Under the pieces are notes generated by a model, which did no database searches, had not been told where the DNA came from, and was given only the letters and a program-made list of their open reading frames with translations. 32,171 nucleotides of DNA from contig CAMDDG010000026.1 of the NCBI GenBank assembly GCA_945890895.1, positions 1 through 32,171 on the forward strand, in the 5' to 3' direction. The stretch comes from Chitinophaga pinensis. GTDB taxonomy: Bacteria > Bacteroidota > Bacteroidia > NS11-12g > UBA955. This document shows positions 1 through 9,982 of this stretch, in pieces (the first letter of the stretch is position 1; each line of letters begins with the position of its first letter). The translations under genes and the position numbers were made by a program.

Positions 1-107
1 TCTTCGGTTCTTCCCTTTTTTGCAATTTTGTTTACATAATGAGGATAAACGGAAGCGAACGTTATTTGAGCAATTTTTTCATCGTGGTGAGCAGTGGATT
101 TAATCAT
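1..107 (-). CDS. DUF2200 family protein, 5' end only
   Basis: The gene reads leftward out of the window, so only its N-terminus is visible. Reading the minus strand from the ATG at 107 gives a peptide starting MIKSTAHHDEKIAQ and continuing TFASVYPHYVNKIAKKGRTE. The block FASVYPHYV...KKGRT is the signature I recall for the DUF2200 family of small cytoplasmic proteins of unknown function. An in-frame ATG at 158 would add 17 residues. I prefer 107 because family members usually have a short stretch like this before the ASVYP block. The frame is open to the edge. It is divergent from the LysR gene on its right. The function is unknown. Confidence 0.7.
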   Translation of the reverse strand, partial: MIKSTAHHDEKIAQITFASVYPHYVNKIAKKGRTE

Positions 108-227
108 GGAGATAAAATTACAACTTTGGATCCAATCATACAATGATTCGATAAGCATGATGAAAATTTATGGATTATTGAAATAAATGAAGAAAACCAA
201 AATCAACCATTAATAAAAACAAATGAA

Positions 228-235
228 TAACTTTG
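228..235 (+). promoter_or_regulatory. Probable -7 box for the LysR gene
   Basis: TAACTTTG is a perfect match to the Bacteroidetes -7 consensus TAnnTTTG. It lies 18 nt before the ATG at 254 and overlaps the alternative TTG start at 233, which argues for starting at 254. No TTG lies at the expected -33 distance, so this rests on the -7 box alone. Confidence 0.4.
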
Positions 236-253
236 TTGTTATTTAACCTCTAT

Positions 254-1243
254 ATGAACTTCACATTAAATCAACTCAATATTTTTTGCAAAGTGGTTGA
301 AGCTAAAAGCATTACAAAAGCTGCTGAAGAACTCCATTTAACCCAACCAGCGGTTTCTATTCAACTAAAAAATTTCCAGGACCAATTCGACATTCCCCTC
401 ATAGAAGTAATTAATAAGAAATTATATGTGAGTGATTTTGGTTTCGAAATTGCAGGCGCTGCTCAAAAAATACTCGATGAAGTTCATGCCATAAACTTCA
501 AAATGCATGCTCATGCAGGACAAATTACGGGTAAGCTCAAGATCTCTTCTGTTTCCACAGGCAAATACATTGCTCCTTTTATATTAACTGATTTTATCAA
601 TAAAAACCTTGGGGTTGAATTGTTATTGGATGTTACAAACAAAAATCAAGTAATTCACAGTTTGGAAAAAAACGAGATTGATTTTGCGTTAGTGAGTGTG
701 ATGCCAGAAAATCCCGTTGTTGAAGGGATAGAATTGATGGAAAACAAATTGTATTTGGTTGGGAAACAGGAATTAAACGCTGAATTTGATCGTTTTAAAT
801 TACACTCCACATCGCTTCAAAATAAAATTAAGTCCCAAAGCCAAAATTCCGATTCCTATTCCAAAGATATTTTTGAACATCTGCCATTAATTTATCGTGA
901 GAACGGTTCTGGCACCAGGCATGTAATGGAAAAATTCCTTCTAACCCACGGAATTACATCCATTAAAAAAATGGAATTAACGAGCAATGAAGCCGTAAAA
1001 CAAGCTGTACTTGCTGGATTAGGTTATTCAATAATGCCCATAATTGGTTTGAAAAATGAACTTGAAAATCAGCAATTGCAAATCATTCCTACTGAAGGGT
1101 TTCCTATAAGTTCTCGGTGGACATTGATTTGGTTAAAAAACAAGCGACTATCTCCGGTTTCACAAGCATTTCTTGAATACCTTGAATCTCAAAAAAATGA
1201 AATCATTGATCTCAACTTTGGTTGGATGCAGAGTCACAGTTAA
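254..1243 (+). CDS. LysR-type regulator, CbbR/CmpR/CysL-like
   Basis: This is a DNA-binding transcription regulator of 329 residues, the usual LTTR size. Residues 1-60 are a LysR helix-turn-helix (FCKVVEAKSITKAAEELHL, then TQPAVSIQLKNF). The remainder is a periplasmic-binding-protein-like effector domain. The segment IYRENGSGTRHVMEKFL resembles the REPGSGTR signature of the CbbR/CysL branch. I use the ATG at 254, giving MNFTLNQLNIF, because it aligns with LysR starts and because a promoter box covers the upstream TTG. The gene is convergent with an SbtA-type bicarbonate transporter. In cyanobacteria, LysR proteins of this branch (CmpR, CcmR) control inorganic-carbon uptake genes, so regulation of that neighbour is a reasonable but unproven inference. 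Confidence 0.85.
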   Translation: MNFTLNQLNIFCKVVEAKSITKAAEELHLTQPAVSIQLKNFQDQFDIPLIEVINKKLYVSDFGFEIAGAAQKILDEVHAINFKMHAHAGQITGKLKISSVSTGKYIAPFILTDFINKNLGVELLLDVTNKNQVIHSLEKNEIDFALVSVMPENPVVEGIELMENKLYLVGKQELNAEFDRFKLHSTSLQNKIKSQSQNSDSYSKDIFEHLPLIYRENGSGTRHVMEKFLLTHGITSIKKMELTSNEAVKQAVLAGLGYSIMPIIGLKNELENQQLQIIPTEGFPISSRWTLIWLKNKRLSPVSQAFLEYLESQKNEIIDLNFGWMQSHS

Positions 1244-1363
1244 TTGTGTTGGTGTTGGATTTCAAAAGTGAAAATTCCTACTATTATGGGCATTGGTATG
1301 ATCAGAAAATATGTTTGAATTGATCTAAATTCAAATAAACCTGCCAGGAATTAAACATTGGAA

Positions 1364-2374
1364 TTACCCTTGTATAATCCAAAAGTATAAGGGCATACCC
1401 AAAGTGATGTTGAAAGGGAAAGTAACTCCTAAAGCCATGGGAACATACAATCCTGGATCTGCTTTTGGTGCTGCAATTTTCATGGCAGCAGGTACCGCGA
1501 TATAAGAAGCGCTAGCAGCTAATACGGCAAAAATGAAGCGATTTCCCACATCAAGCATAATCCAATCACTGGCATAAGCAACCAAACAACCGTTTATTGC
1601 AGGAATTAGCAGAGCGAAAATGGTAACAAAACCTCCATACTGTATAAAGGATTTAAAACGTCGTGCTGTAACCATACCCATATCCAATAAGAACAATGCA
1701 AGAAATCCTTTGAAAATATCCGTAGTAAATGGCTTGATACCTTCTGCTTGCTTACTATCGGCCACAATTCCGATGATCAAACTACCAACAATCATCAGAA
1801 CACTACCGTTAATGAGAGCGTGTTTTACAATCTTTATCAATGAGGAATCTTCTTTCTTTTGGGGATGATTTACTTCCGTTGTTTGAACTTCATTTGAATT
1901 CGAATCATTTTTGGGGGAATATAGTTTTAACAACAATACACCCACAATAATGGCCGGCGCTTCCATCAAAGCCATAACGGCAACCATGTGTCCCCCGAAC
2001 GATAATTGTTGCATTTCTAAAAATGCAACGGCCGCAACAAATGTAACGGCACTAACCGAACCATACGATGATGCAATTGCAGCAGAATCATCTACCTCCA
2101 ATCGCAGTTTTAAAATAAAGAAACTGTATAATGGGATAATTGAAGCCAATAAAAGTGCGAAAGCCAAAGACCAGCCAATTTCTGGACCCCAATTGCTATG
2201 AGCCAATTCTTGGCCTCCTTTGAATCCGATAGAGAACAACAAATAAAGTGAAATGAATTTACTGCTGGAAGCAGGAATTTCTAAATCGCTTTTTAATGCG
2301 GCTGCAAAAATCCCTAAAACGAAAAATAATAATGTTGGGTTGGTTAAATTTCCAATTAATAATTGAGTATCCAT
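1364..2374 (-). CDS. sbtA: SbtA-family sodium-dependent bicarbonate transporter
   Basis: This is an inner-membrane permease of 336 residues, close to the roughly 370 of cyanobacterial SbtA. The N-terminus LIGNLTNPTLLFFVLGIFAA followed by SDLEIP and FSIGFKGGQEL is characteristic of the SbtA (DUF897) family. About ten hydrophobic segments occur in two halves, separated by a polar loop near residues 160-185 that is rich in Ser, Asn, Glu and Lys. The second half has LFLLDMGMVTARR, also typical. I start at the ATG at 2374 (MDTQLLIGN), since upstream MNRILHSI adds nothing conserved. SbtA of cyanobacteria imports bicarbonate with sodium. In a heterotroph it may supply bicarbonate for carboxylases. 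No SbtB (PII-like) gene is adjacent. Confidence 0.82.
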   Translation of the reverse strand: MDTQLLIGNLTNPTLLFFVLGIFAAALKSDLEIPASSSKFISLYLLFSIGFKGGQELAHSNWGPEIGWSLAFALLLASIIPLYSFFILKLRLEVDDSAAIASSYGSVSAVTFVAAVAFLEMQQLSFGGHMVAVMALMEAPAIIVGVLLLKLYSPKNDSNSNEVQTTEVNHPQKKEDSSLIKIVKHALINGSVLMIVGSLIIGIVADSKQAEGIKPFTTDIFKGFLALFLLDMGMVTARRFKSFIQYGGFVTIFALLIPAINGCLVAYASDWIMLDVGNRFIFAVLAASASYIAVPAAMKIAAPKADPGLYVPMALGVTFPFNITLGMPLYFWIIQG

Positions 2375-2482
2375 AATGGAATGCAAAATTCTGTTCAACT
2401 TTTCATATATTTTTATTTAATTTAATCATAATATGCATAAATTTATTTTATATATTTTCTGGGATTCAGAAGTTTTAAATTC

Positions 2483-2718
2483 TAACCGACTCAGGAACTA
2501 ACACCTCGGTAAACGAATTTGATTCTTAACCGCTCGCCGTTCACTAACTTTTAAACATTCATAACCAACTCCAATTCCAATAACCCATTATAACCGCTCG
2601 CCGTTTACTAACTAGCAAACTTCCATAATCCGCTCCTAAATTAACAATCATTCAAAACCGCTCCCGTCACGATTTGTTGTATGCCAACGATATACCTACA
2701 AATGGGTAAATTCTTCTT
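2483..2718. repeat. Degenerate tandem repeat in a long intergenic region
   Basis: The gap from 2375 to 2832 has no convincing gene. It holds copies of a motif resembling TAACCGCTCGCCGTTCACTA. The two best copies start at 2527 and 2591 and agree at 22 of 23 bases. A third, weaker copy starts at 2655, and a related one (TAACCGACTCAGGAACTAAC) at 2483. Three copies are exactly 64 bp apart, and the similarity of the first two extends with decay across the whole unit. This suggests an old tandem duplication. Function unknown. Confidence 0.6.
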
Positions 2719-2832
2719 TCCACTCGATCAATTGAAGTTGGCATTAAATCCAACCTCCGCACTCAATTAACTGTATATCAATAGCATTACACAAATTGAA
2801 TGTTATTTGAAATTAAAATCATCTTAAAACTT

Positions 2833-2904
2833 ATGAAAAAAAATAGACTGTTGATCGCTTCAACTGCAATAATCACTTATTTTAGTGGTAGTTTCAGTGA
2901 TTAA
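2833..2904 (+). CDS. Possible 23-residue leader peptide
   Basis: An ATG followed by a run of Lys codons encodes MKKNRLLIAS then TAIITYFSGSFSD and a stop, 4 nt before the response-regulator ATG at 2909. It looks like a signal-peptide N-terminus without a body. It could be a remnant of a secreted protein, a translationally coupled leader, or chance. There is no evidence of expression. Confidence 0.25.
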   Translation: MKKNRLLIASTAIITYFSGSFSD

Positions 2905-2908
2905 TTTT

Positions 2909-3526
2909 ATGCATTTCTTGATATTAGAGGATCATCCTGCCATTCAACTTGTTATCGAACAAACCATTTCTAAACTGTATCCTGAGTCGGAAATGGAATT
3001 TCACAATAACACAGAGAATGCGATAGAATCGCTAGTTTCACAAGAATTCAATTTCCTTATTACGGACATCCAAATTGGTGATAAAAAAGATCTTGAATTG
3101 GCTCAAAAGTGCAAGGAAAAAGAAATTCCATTTCTTGTTTACACTTCACATCTGAATCGAACTATTATTGAGCTTTGCTATAATTTGGGATGTAGATCTT
3201 ATGTATGCAAATCGTCGAAAATTGAAGATTTAATAGCGGGTATTACGGCATTGGTAGAAGGTTTAAAATACAATTGTACGAATACCAGGCAGTATATAGA
3301 AGATGCCAAATCGAGAAATGATTTTATTCCCAAAGTGCAATTCACCGATGCAGAATATCCCATAATTATGGCTCAGATCAATGGAGAATCAACAATAGAA
3401 TTATCCAAACGTTTGAATAAATCCAAATCCACCATCAGAAACCAACGCATTCATTTGATGCTTAAAAACGATTGTTCCATGGAAGAAGTTGCTCGTCGTT
3501 TTTTATTTTGGCATACTCCCGGCTAA
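2909..3526 (+). CDS. Response regulator with LuxR-like helix-turn-helix
   Basis: This is a cytoplasmic two-component response regulator of 205 residues. Residues 1-120 are a receiver domain: acidic pair at Glu7-Asp8 (FLILEDHP), phospho-acceptor Asp53 (LITDIQ), conserved Thr79 (VYTSH) and Lys101 (VCKSSK). Residues 145-185 form a LuxR/FixJ-type helix-turn-helix beginning FTDAEYPIIMAQINGES, with recognition helix SKSTIRNQRI. I start at ATG 2909 because the upstream GTG only adds MVVSVINF before the receiver strand. No sensor kinase is adjacent, so it is an orphan in this window. Its stop lies 3 bp from the end of the convergent Crp/Fnr gene. Confidence 0.85.
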   Translation: MHFLILEDHPAIQLVIEQTISKLYPESEMEFHNNTENAIESLVSQEFNFLITDIQIGDKKDLELAQKCKEKEIPFLVYTSHLNRTIIELCYNLGCRSYVCKSSKIEDLIAGITALVEGLKYNCTNTRQYIEDAKSRNDFIPKVQFTDAEYPIIMAQINGESTIELSKRLNKSKSTIRNQRIHLMLKNDCSMEEVARRFLFWHTPG

Positions 3527-3529
3527 TCA

Positions 3530-4096
3530 TTAGCGTTTCTCAGATCGAATTCGACTTAAAGAAACCTGAGTTATTCCTAGGTAAGATGCAATATGTTTAA
3601 GTGCAATTTGCGAAACAATGTCGGTGGTGTTAACCAAATCTTCATACCGTTCTCTCGCTGTTTTTAATTGGAGACTTTCAGTACGGCGAACATAACTTAC
3701 AAAAGCCGTTTGATAAATTATGCGAAACGTTCGTTCGATTTCGTGATACTTATCGTATAACTTCTCTAATTCAAAAGAATCTATTGCATACAAAATGGTT
3801 TTACCTAGAGATTCAATTCCCTTATGGGTAGGTTGACCTGTAAATAAACTCTCTGCACGAATGATGATATCCCCCGAAAAAGCAAAATACTCCGTTATAT
3901 CATCGCCATCTTGATAATAAAAAATTCGCGCAATTCCTTCTTTGACAAAATAAATGGTTCTACACGTACTTCCTGTTTTTTGAATAATCTCACCTTTTTG
4001 AAATTCTATTTCCCTCACAAGTAACGTCAATTCCTCCATAGCTGCTGAACTCAACCGTTGCCTTGTGTTAAATAAATCAAAAATAGTTTCAATCAT
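3530..4096 (-). CDS. Crp/Fnr family transcription regulator
   Basis: This cytoplasmic regulator has 188 residues. Residues about 10-115 form a cyclic-nucleotide-binding-like beta-roll (FQKGEIIQKTGSTCRTIYFV, then EGIARIFYYQDGDDITEYF). The C-terminus carries a winged helix with a clear recognition segment (IASYLGITQVSLSRIRSE). Bacteroidetes have many such Crp/Fnr proteins. Most lack the Fe-S cysteines of FNR, and this one too has no N-terminal Cys cluster. Its effector is unknown. It is divergent from the porin gene at 4180, with 83 bp between the starts, so control of that porin is possible. Confidence 0.85.
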   Translation of the reverse strand: MIETIFDLFNTRQRLSSAAMEELTLLVREIEFQKGEIIQKTGSTCRTIYFVKEGIARIFYYQDGDDITEYFAFSGDIIIRAESLFTGQPTHKGIESLGKTILYAIDSFELEKLYDKYHEIERTFRIIYQTAFVSYVRRTESLQLKTARERYEDLVNTTDIVSQIALKHIASYLGITQVSLSRIRSEKR

Positions 4097-4125
4097 ATTT
4101 TATAGAATTTTGAAGCAATTTCAAC

Positions 4126-4133
4126 TACCTTTG
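4126..4133 (+). promoter_or_regulatory. Probable -7 box for the porin gene
   Basis: TACCTTTG is a perfect TAnnTTTG match, 46 nt before the porin ATG, in the gap between the divergent Crp/Fnr and porin genes. The nearest upstream TTG (4110-4112) is only 13 nt away, shorter than usual, so the -33 element is doubtful. Confidence 0.4.
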
Positions 4134-4179
4134 GTTTTTAGCGAAACCATTTTAACTCTTCAACGAATCTAGGTTATAT

Positions 4180-5265
4180 ATGAACTTCATCCGTATCAAC
4201 ACAATAATAACGCTTTTATATCGATTCTTTTCCCTTAGTTTTTGTCTATTTTTCATTATCTCTTTGAAGGCACAAACTCAATTTGAATTCTACAGCGAAG
4301 CGTATTCGTCTCTCAAATCAAGAAGTAAATACGAACCATTCCCATCTTTCTTGACTTCTTACCAATCCCAAAATGTTAACGATGTCAACTTGATGTTGCT
4401 TAAAATCAACCATGAACAGCCTTTATCCAAGGAGCTTCCAATTATTTGGGGATTCAATTCAGGATTGATGTTTGGAACTTATGCCGATCAAAATTTAGTG
4501 GCTGAAAATGCTCGTTTTCAAAATTTCTATGAATTAAATGCGTATGTTAAATGGAACGATAAATTTAAATTTGAATACGGTATTTTACCGAGCCATATCG
4601 GATTTGAAAGTCCAATTGGGAAGGAATCTTGGGCTGCCACACGTTCTATTTTGGCCGATAATTCCCCATATTACGAATACGGATACAGATTGAGTTATAC
4701 CTCTAAATCTGGAAACATAAAAGCCAATTTAAACGCAGTTAAAGGGTGGCAAAACATCAGCAACCCCATTCCTGGTCGGTATGCAATAGGGCACCAAATT
4801 ACAGTTTCTGAGAAAGACGAATTCACTATTAATAGCAGTTCTTATTTTGGAGTTTCACCTTCAGACCCTAAAAATCAACGGTTTTTTCATAATTTTTATG
4901 CTCAATTTTATTTTGGAGATCGAATTGCTTGGATTTTGGGGTTCGATAATGGTATAGAAATTTACCCAAATGGAACTCGAGAACAATATCACACTCCCGT
5001 AGGCATCGTTAAATACGCAATTTCCAAAAACATCGGTGTAACGGGAAGATATGAATACTTCAACGACGCTCATCTAATTTTCAATATGGCTGATTTATAT
5101 AATGTTCATGGTTATTCTGTTAATGCCGACTTCACCATAAACAAACAATGGTTGCTCCGTGTTGAAAATCGTTGGTTTGTAATTACCAATAATACAAAAG
5201 GGGTAGAAACAGACTATCGTAGTCCATTCTACCCCAAGTTGATTTTATGTGCTCAAATTAAGTAG
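4180..5265 (+). CDS. Outer-membrane porin, BBP2/OmpL-like
   Basis: This 361-residue protein is predicted to be an outer-membrane beta-barrel. An N-terminal hydrophobic stretch ending FFIISLKAQ is a signal peptide, probably cleaved after Ala31. The body alternates amphipathic strands with polar turns and has little long hydrophobic sequence. The segment GILPSHIGFESPIGKESW followed by ATRSILADNSPYYEYGYRLS matches the pattern I know from the putative beta-barrel porin-2 (BBP2, OmpL-like) family. The substrate is unknown. It is divergent from a Crp/Fnr regulator and convergent with katG. Confidence 0.78.
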   Translation: MNFIRINTIITLLYRFFSLSFCLFFIISLKAQTQFEFYSEAYSSLKSRSKYEPFPSFLTSYQSQNVNDVNLMLLKINHEQPLSKELPIIWGFNSGLMFGTYADQNLVAENARFQNFYELNAYVKWNDKFKFEYGILPSHIGFESPIGKESWAATRSILADNSPYYEYGYRLSYTSKSGNIKANLNAVKGWQNISNPIPGRYAIGHQITVSEKDEFTINSSSYFGVSPSDPKNQRFFHNFYAQFYFGDRIAWILGFDNGIEIYPNGTREQYHTPVGIVKYAISKNIGVTGRYEYFNDAHLIFNMADLYNVHGYSVNADFTINKQWLLRVENRWFVITNNTKGVETDYRSPFYPKLILCAQIK

Positions 5266-5348
5266 GAGAACAAAAGCTCCGCATAACTTCATTGAGCAAT
5301 TTACAATTTGTTACTTTTAGGGATGAGTTTACTCAACCCAACGTGCAA

Positions 5349-7790
<2,442 letters not shown>

Positions 7791-7798
7791 TTATGGAA

Positions 7799-7828
7799 CA
7801 AATTTATTGGTCAATGATTATTCACAAA
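7799..7828 (-). promoter_or_regulatory. katG promoter
   Basis: On the minus strand a TTTG at 7828-7825 is followed after 18 nt by TAAATTTG at 7806-7799. Both elements and the spacing fit the Bacteroidetes -33/-7 promoter. The -7 box lies 35 nt before the katG ATG. The AT-rich segment just upstream (7831-7867), containing the 10-bp palindrome TCAATATTGA at 7845-7854, is where an OxyR operator would be expected. Confidence 0.7.
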
Positions 7829-7878
7829 AACTATATTTTCAATATCAATATTGACACAATCAATATAAATAAAATACT

Positions 7879-7886
7879 TATTTTTG
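7879..7886 (+). promoter_or_regulatory. Probable -7 box for oxyR
   Basis: TATTTTTG matches TAnnTTTG perfectly and lies 120 nt before the oxyR ATG. A TTG at 7851-7853 is 25 nt upstream, slightly too far. If used, the transcript would carry a roughly 115-nt leader that includes the hexamer repeat at 7908-7955. Confidence 0.4.
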
Positions 7887-7907
7887 TTCTTGGGGATGAA
7901 AATATCG

Positions 7908-7955
7908 GTTCGAGTTCAAGTTCAAGTACAAGTTCAGGTTCAGGGTCAGGGTCAT
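7908..7955 (+). repeat. Eight tandem hexamers, GTTCAA type
   Basis: Eight consecutive 6-bp units run GTTCGA, GTTCAA, GTTCAA, GTACAA, GTTCAG, GTTCAG, GGTCAG, GGTCAT. The sequence changes gradually along the array, as expected from slippage plus mutation. It lies between the probable oxyR -7 box and the oxyR start codon, within the predicted 5' untranslated region. Unit-number changes would alter leader length without affecting the reading frame. Confidence 0.75.
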
Positions 7956-8006
7956 ACCCGAATTGACATCCCCCGAAAAAACCATCTTTAACTAATTAAC
8001 CTTATA

Positions 8007-8948
8007 ATGAACATTCAACAGTTTGAATATGTTTTAGCTCTAGCAGAGAGTCGCCATTTTGAAACCGCTGCCGATCGGTGTCATATCACCCAATCTACTT
8101 TAAGCACGATGATTTCTAAACTGGAAGAAGAACTGGGAATTTTGATATTTGACCGAAAGAAAAAACCTCTGGAAATTACCAATGAGGGAATTCAACTAAT
8201 AACACAAATGCAAATTATCCGAAAGGAAATTCAAAATTTAAATGAAATTGTTAAAGAAATAAAAGGTGAAATAAAGGGCGAAATCAGCGTATCGGTCATT
8301 CCCACAATAGCCCCATATTTAATTCCCCTGTTTATTACACAATTTGCAAATAAATATCCGCAGTTGAGAATACAAGTCAAAGAAGAACAAACGGCAGAAA
8401 TAATTAAAAATTTGAAACAACGCACTCTGGATATAGGGATTGTATCCATACCTATAAAAGATAATGAACTAATTGAATATCCACTCTACAATGAGCCATT
8501 TGTATATTACGACATGGCGCTTAATTGTTTGGAATCAAAAAGTATAACAGCCAAGGAAGTGGATTTAAGTCGCTTGTGTTTACTTGAGGAAGGACATTGC
8601 ATGCGTGCTCAAGTATTAGAATTGTGTGATTTTCATGAAAAACACTGGAATCGTCATTTTAATTTTAAATACAACGCTGGATCCATTGATAGTTTGTTGC
8701 GTTTTGTAAAACACAATGATGCTGCCACTTTACTACCCTATTTAGCGGCACTTAACTTAACAAAAGAAGAAGAAACCAAAGTTAGGCATTTTAGTGAACC
8801 CATTCCCTTTCGGTCTATTGGATTATTGACGCATAAGCACTTTGTAAAAAAAGGAATTTTAGAAAAACTCAAATCCGAAATTTTGGAGGCCGTGTCTATG
8901 CAAATTCCGAAATTTAACACAGAAAACCCGCCTTTGCAACCAATGTAA
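8007..8948 (+). CDS. oxyR: Peroxide-sensing regulator OxyR
   Basis: This LysR-family activator has 313 residues. The N-terminal helix-turn-helix (LALAESRHFETAADRCHITQ, then STLSTMISKLEEELG) is typical of OxyR. The redox pair is present: Cys198 and Cys207 in EEGHCMRAQVLELC have the same eight-residue spacing as the sensing cysteines of E. coli OxyR (Cys199 and Cys208). Oxidation to a disulfide by peroxide switches the protein to its activating form. It is divergent from katG over a 243-bp gap, the classic arrangement of regulator and target. The last 25 residues are Pro- and Asn-rich, somewhat beyond the E. coli length. Confidence 0.93.
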   Translation: MNIQQFEYVLALAESRHFETAADRCHITQSTLSTMISKLEEELGILIFDRKKKPLEITNEGIQLITQMQIIRKEIQNLNEIVKEIKGEIKGEISVSVIPTIAPYLIPLFITQFANKYPQLRIQVKEEQTAEIIKNLKQRTLDIGIVSIPIKDNELIEYPLYNEPFVYYDMALNCLESKSITAKEVDLSRLCLLEEGHCMRAQVLELCDFHEKHWNRHFNFKYNAGSIDSLLRFVKHNDAATLLPYLAALNLTKEEETKVRHFSEPIPFRSIGLLTHKHFVKKGILEKLKSEILEAVSMQIPKFNTENPPLQPM

Positions 8949-8978
8949 TGAGTAAAAGTTTATTATTTAATTGTGCAA

Positions 8979-9878
8979 TTACAAGATCTTCTTCTTGCGG
9001 AACCACCAAAAAATCCAAACAACCGTGATACCCATCAACAACCAGACACCCAAATAACCGTATTTCCAATCCAATTCCGGCATATATTTAAAATTCATAC
9101 CATAAACTCCTACCACAAACGTTAAGGGTAGAAAAAACATGGAGATTACCGTTAATAACCTCATCACATCATTGTTTTTCTTGCCATTTAAACTGATGAA
9201 TGTATTCATCAAACTCATGGTATTTTCCAAAACGTCTTCAAAGTCCAAAATCATTCGAGATAGTCGGTCCTTAATATCGTTTGCCTGAGATAAAGGAGGC
9301 AGCTCACGAACCAATTCTTCAAAAACTTCACTATTGAGTTGTAAAAGTCGTTTGATTTTACGGGACTGTAATTTGGTGTAATACAATCTTTGGAGCGGTA
9401 TTCGATCTGGATTTCTAAGTAATATATGCTCTTCTAACGAATCGATTCTTTGAGAAAGTTGTTCTAAGGGTTTTTCAAAAGTTCCAATAGCATTGGAAAA
9501 TACAAACCAAACTGCATGAAACACGGTTTCAAACTGAGTAGATGCAGTAATTTGAAGAAAATCAAAATCTACGCGATGAAAACTCACCAATTGATTTTCA
9601 GAAATTAGCAAAGAAATTTTCCCCGTAATTGATGGTATATCGCTGTTATTTTGCAATGCTTCACCGGAATAAGCTCGCAATATCAGAAAATTGAAATTCG
9701 GATGTTTTTCAAACTTGGGATTATGTCCATGCTGGGTAATGTCCTCCAATAAAAAAGAATTGAGGGGATAATCACGAGTAAACTCAATAATTTCTTCGTT
9801 ATTTGGATTGGAATAATCAATCCAAGTAAAGTTCTCAAATTGTTGAATGGTTTTCACAGCTGACACGAATTTAATCAC
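8979..9878 (-). CDS. corA: CorA-family magnesium/divalent cation channel
   Basis: This inner-membrane channel of 299 residues is slightly shorter than E. coli CorA (316). The large N-terminal cytoplasmic domain is followed by a long helix (about 150-235). Two transmembrane segments close the protein: one at about 240-260 ending in YGMNF, the invariant GMN selectivity motif, and a second at about 275-292. The MPEL sequence in the loop directly after GMN is also conserved in CorA. The C-terminus WFRKKKIL is a basic cytoplasmic tail. It is convergent with oxyR, separated by 30 bp. Confidence 0.93.
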   Translation of the reverse strand: MIKFVSAVKTIQQFENFTWIDYSNPNNEEIIEFTRDYPLNSFLLEDITQHGHNPKFEKHPNFNFLILRAYSGEALQNNSDIPSITGKISLLISENQLVSFHRVDFDFLQITASTQFETVFHAVWFVFSNAIGTFEKPLEQLSQRIDSLEEHILLRNPDRIPLQRLYYTKLQSRKIKRLLQLNSEVFEELVRELPPLSQANDIKDRLSRMILDFEDVLENTMSLMNTFISLNGKKNNDVMRLLTVISMFFLPLTFVVGVYGMNFKYMPELDWKYGYLGVWLLMGITVVWIFWWFRKKKIL

Positions 9879-9948
9879 TTAAAAAAGCAATTCCACCGAT
9901 AAGCTTAAAAATTAATTGAATTTCACGTAACTTTACTTTGTAAAAATT

Positions 9949-9956
9949 CAAATTTA
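9949..9956 (-). promoter_or_regulatory. Possible -7 box for corA
   Basis: TAAATTTG on the minus strand matches the Bacteroidetes -7 consensus and lies 71 nt before the corA ATG. The nearest TTG is 14 nt upstream, shorter than usual. It falls in the 104-bp gap between corA and the divergent DUF3298 gene. Confidence 0.3.
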
Positions 9957-9982
9957 AACCGCTTAATCTACAATATACGAGC

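Noticed and set aside
7845..7854. TCAATATTGA as a definite OxyR operator
   Set aside because: It is a short AT-rich palindrome and does not fit the full four-block OxyR consensus. I mention it only as a candidate.
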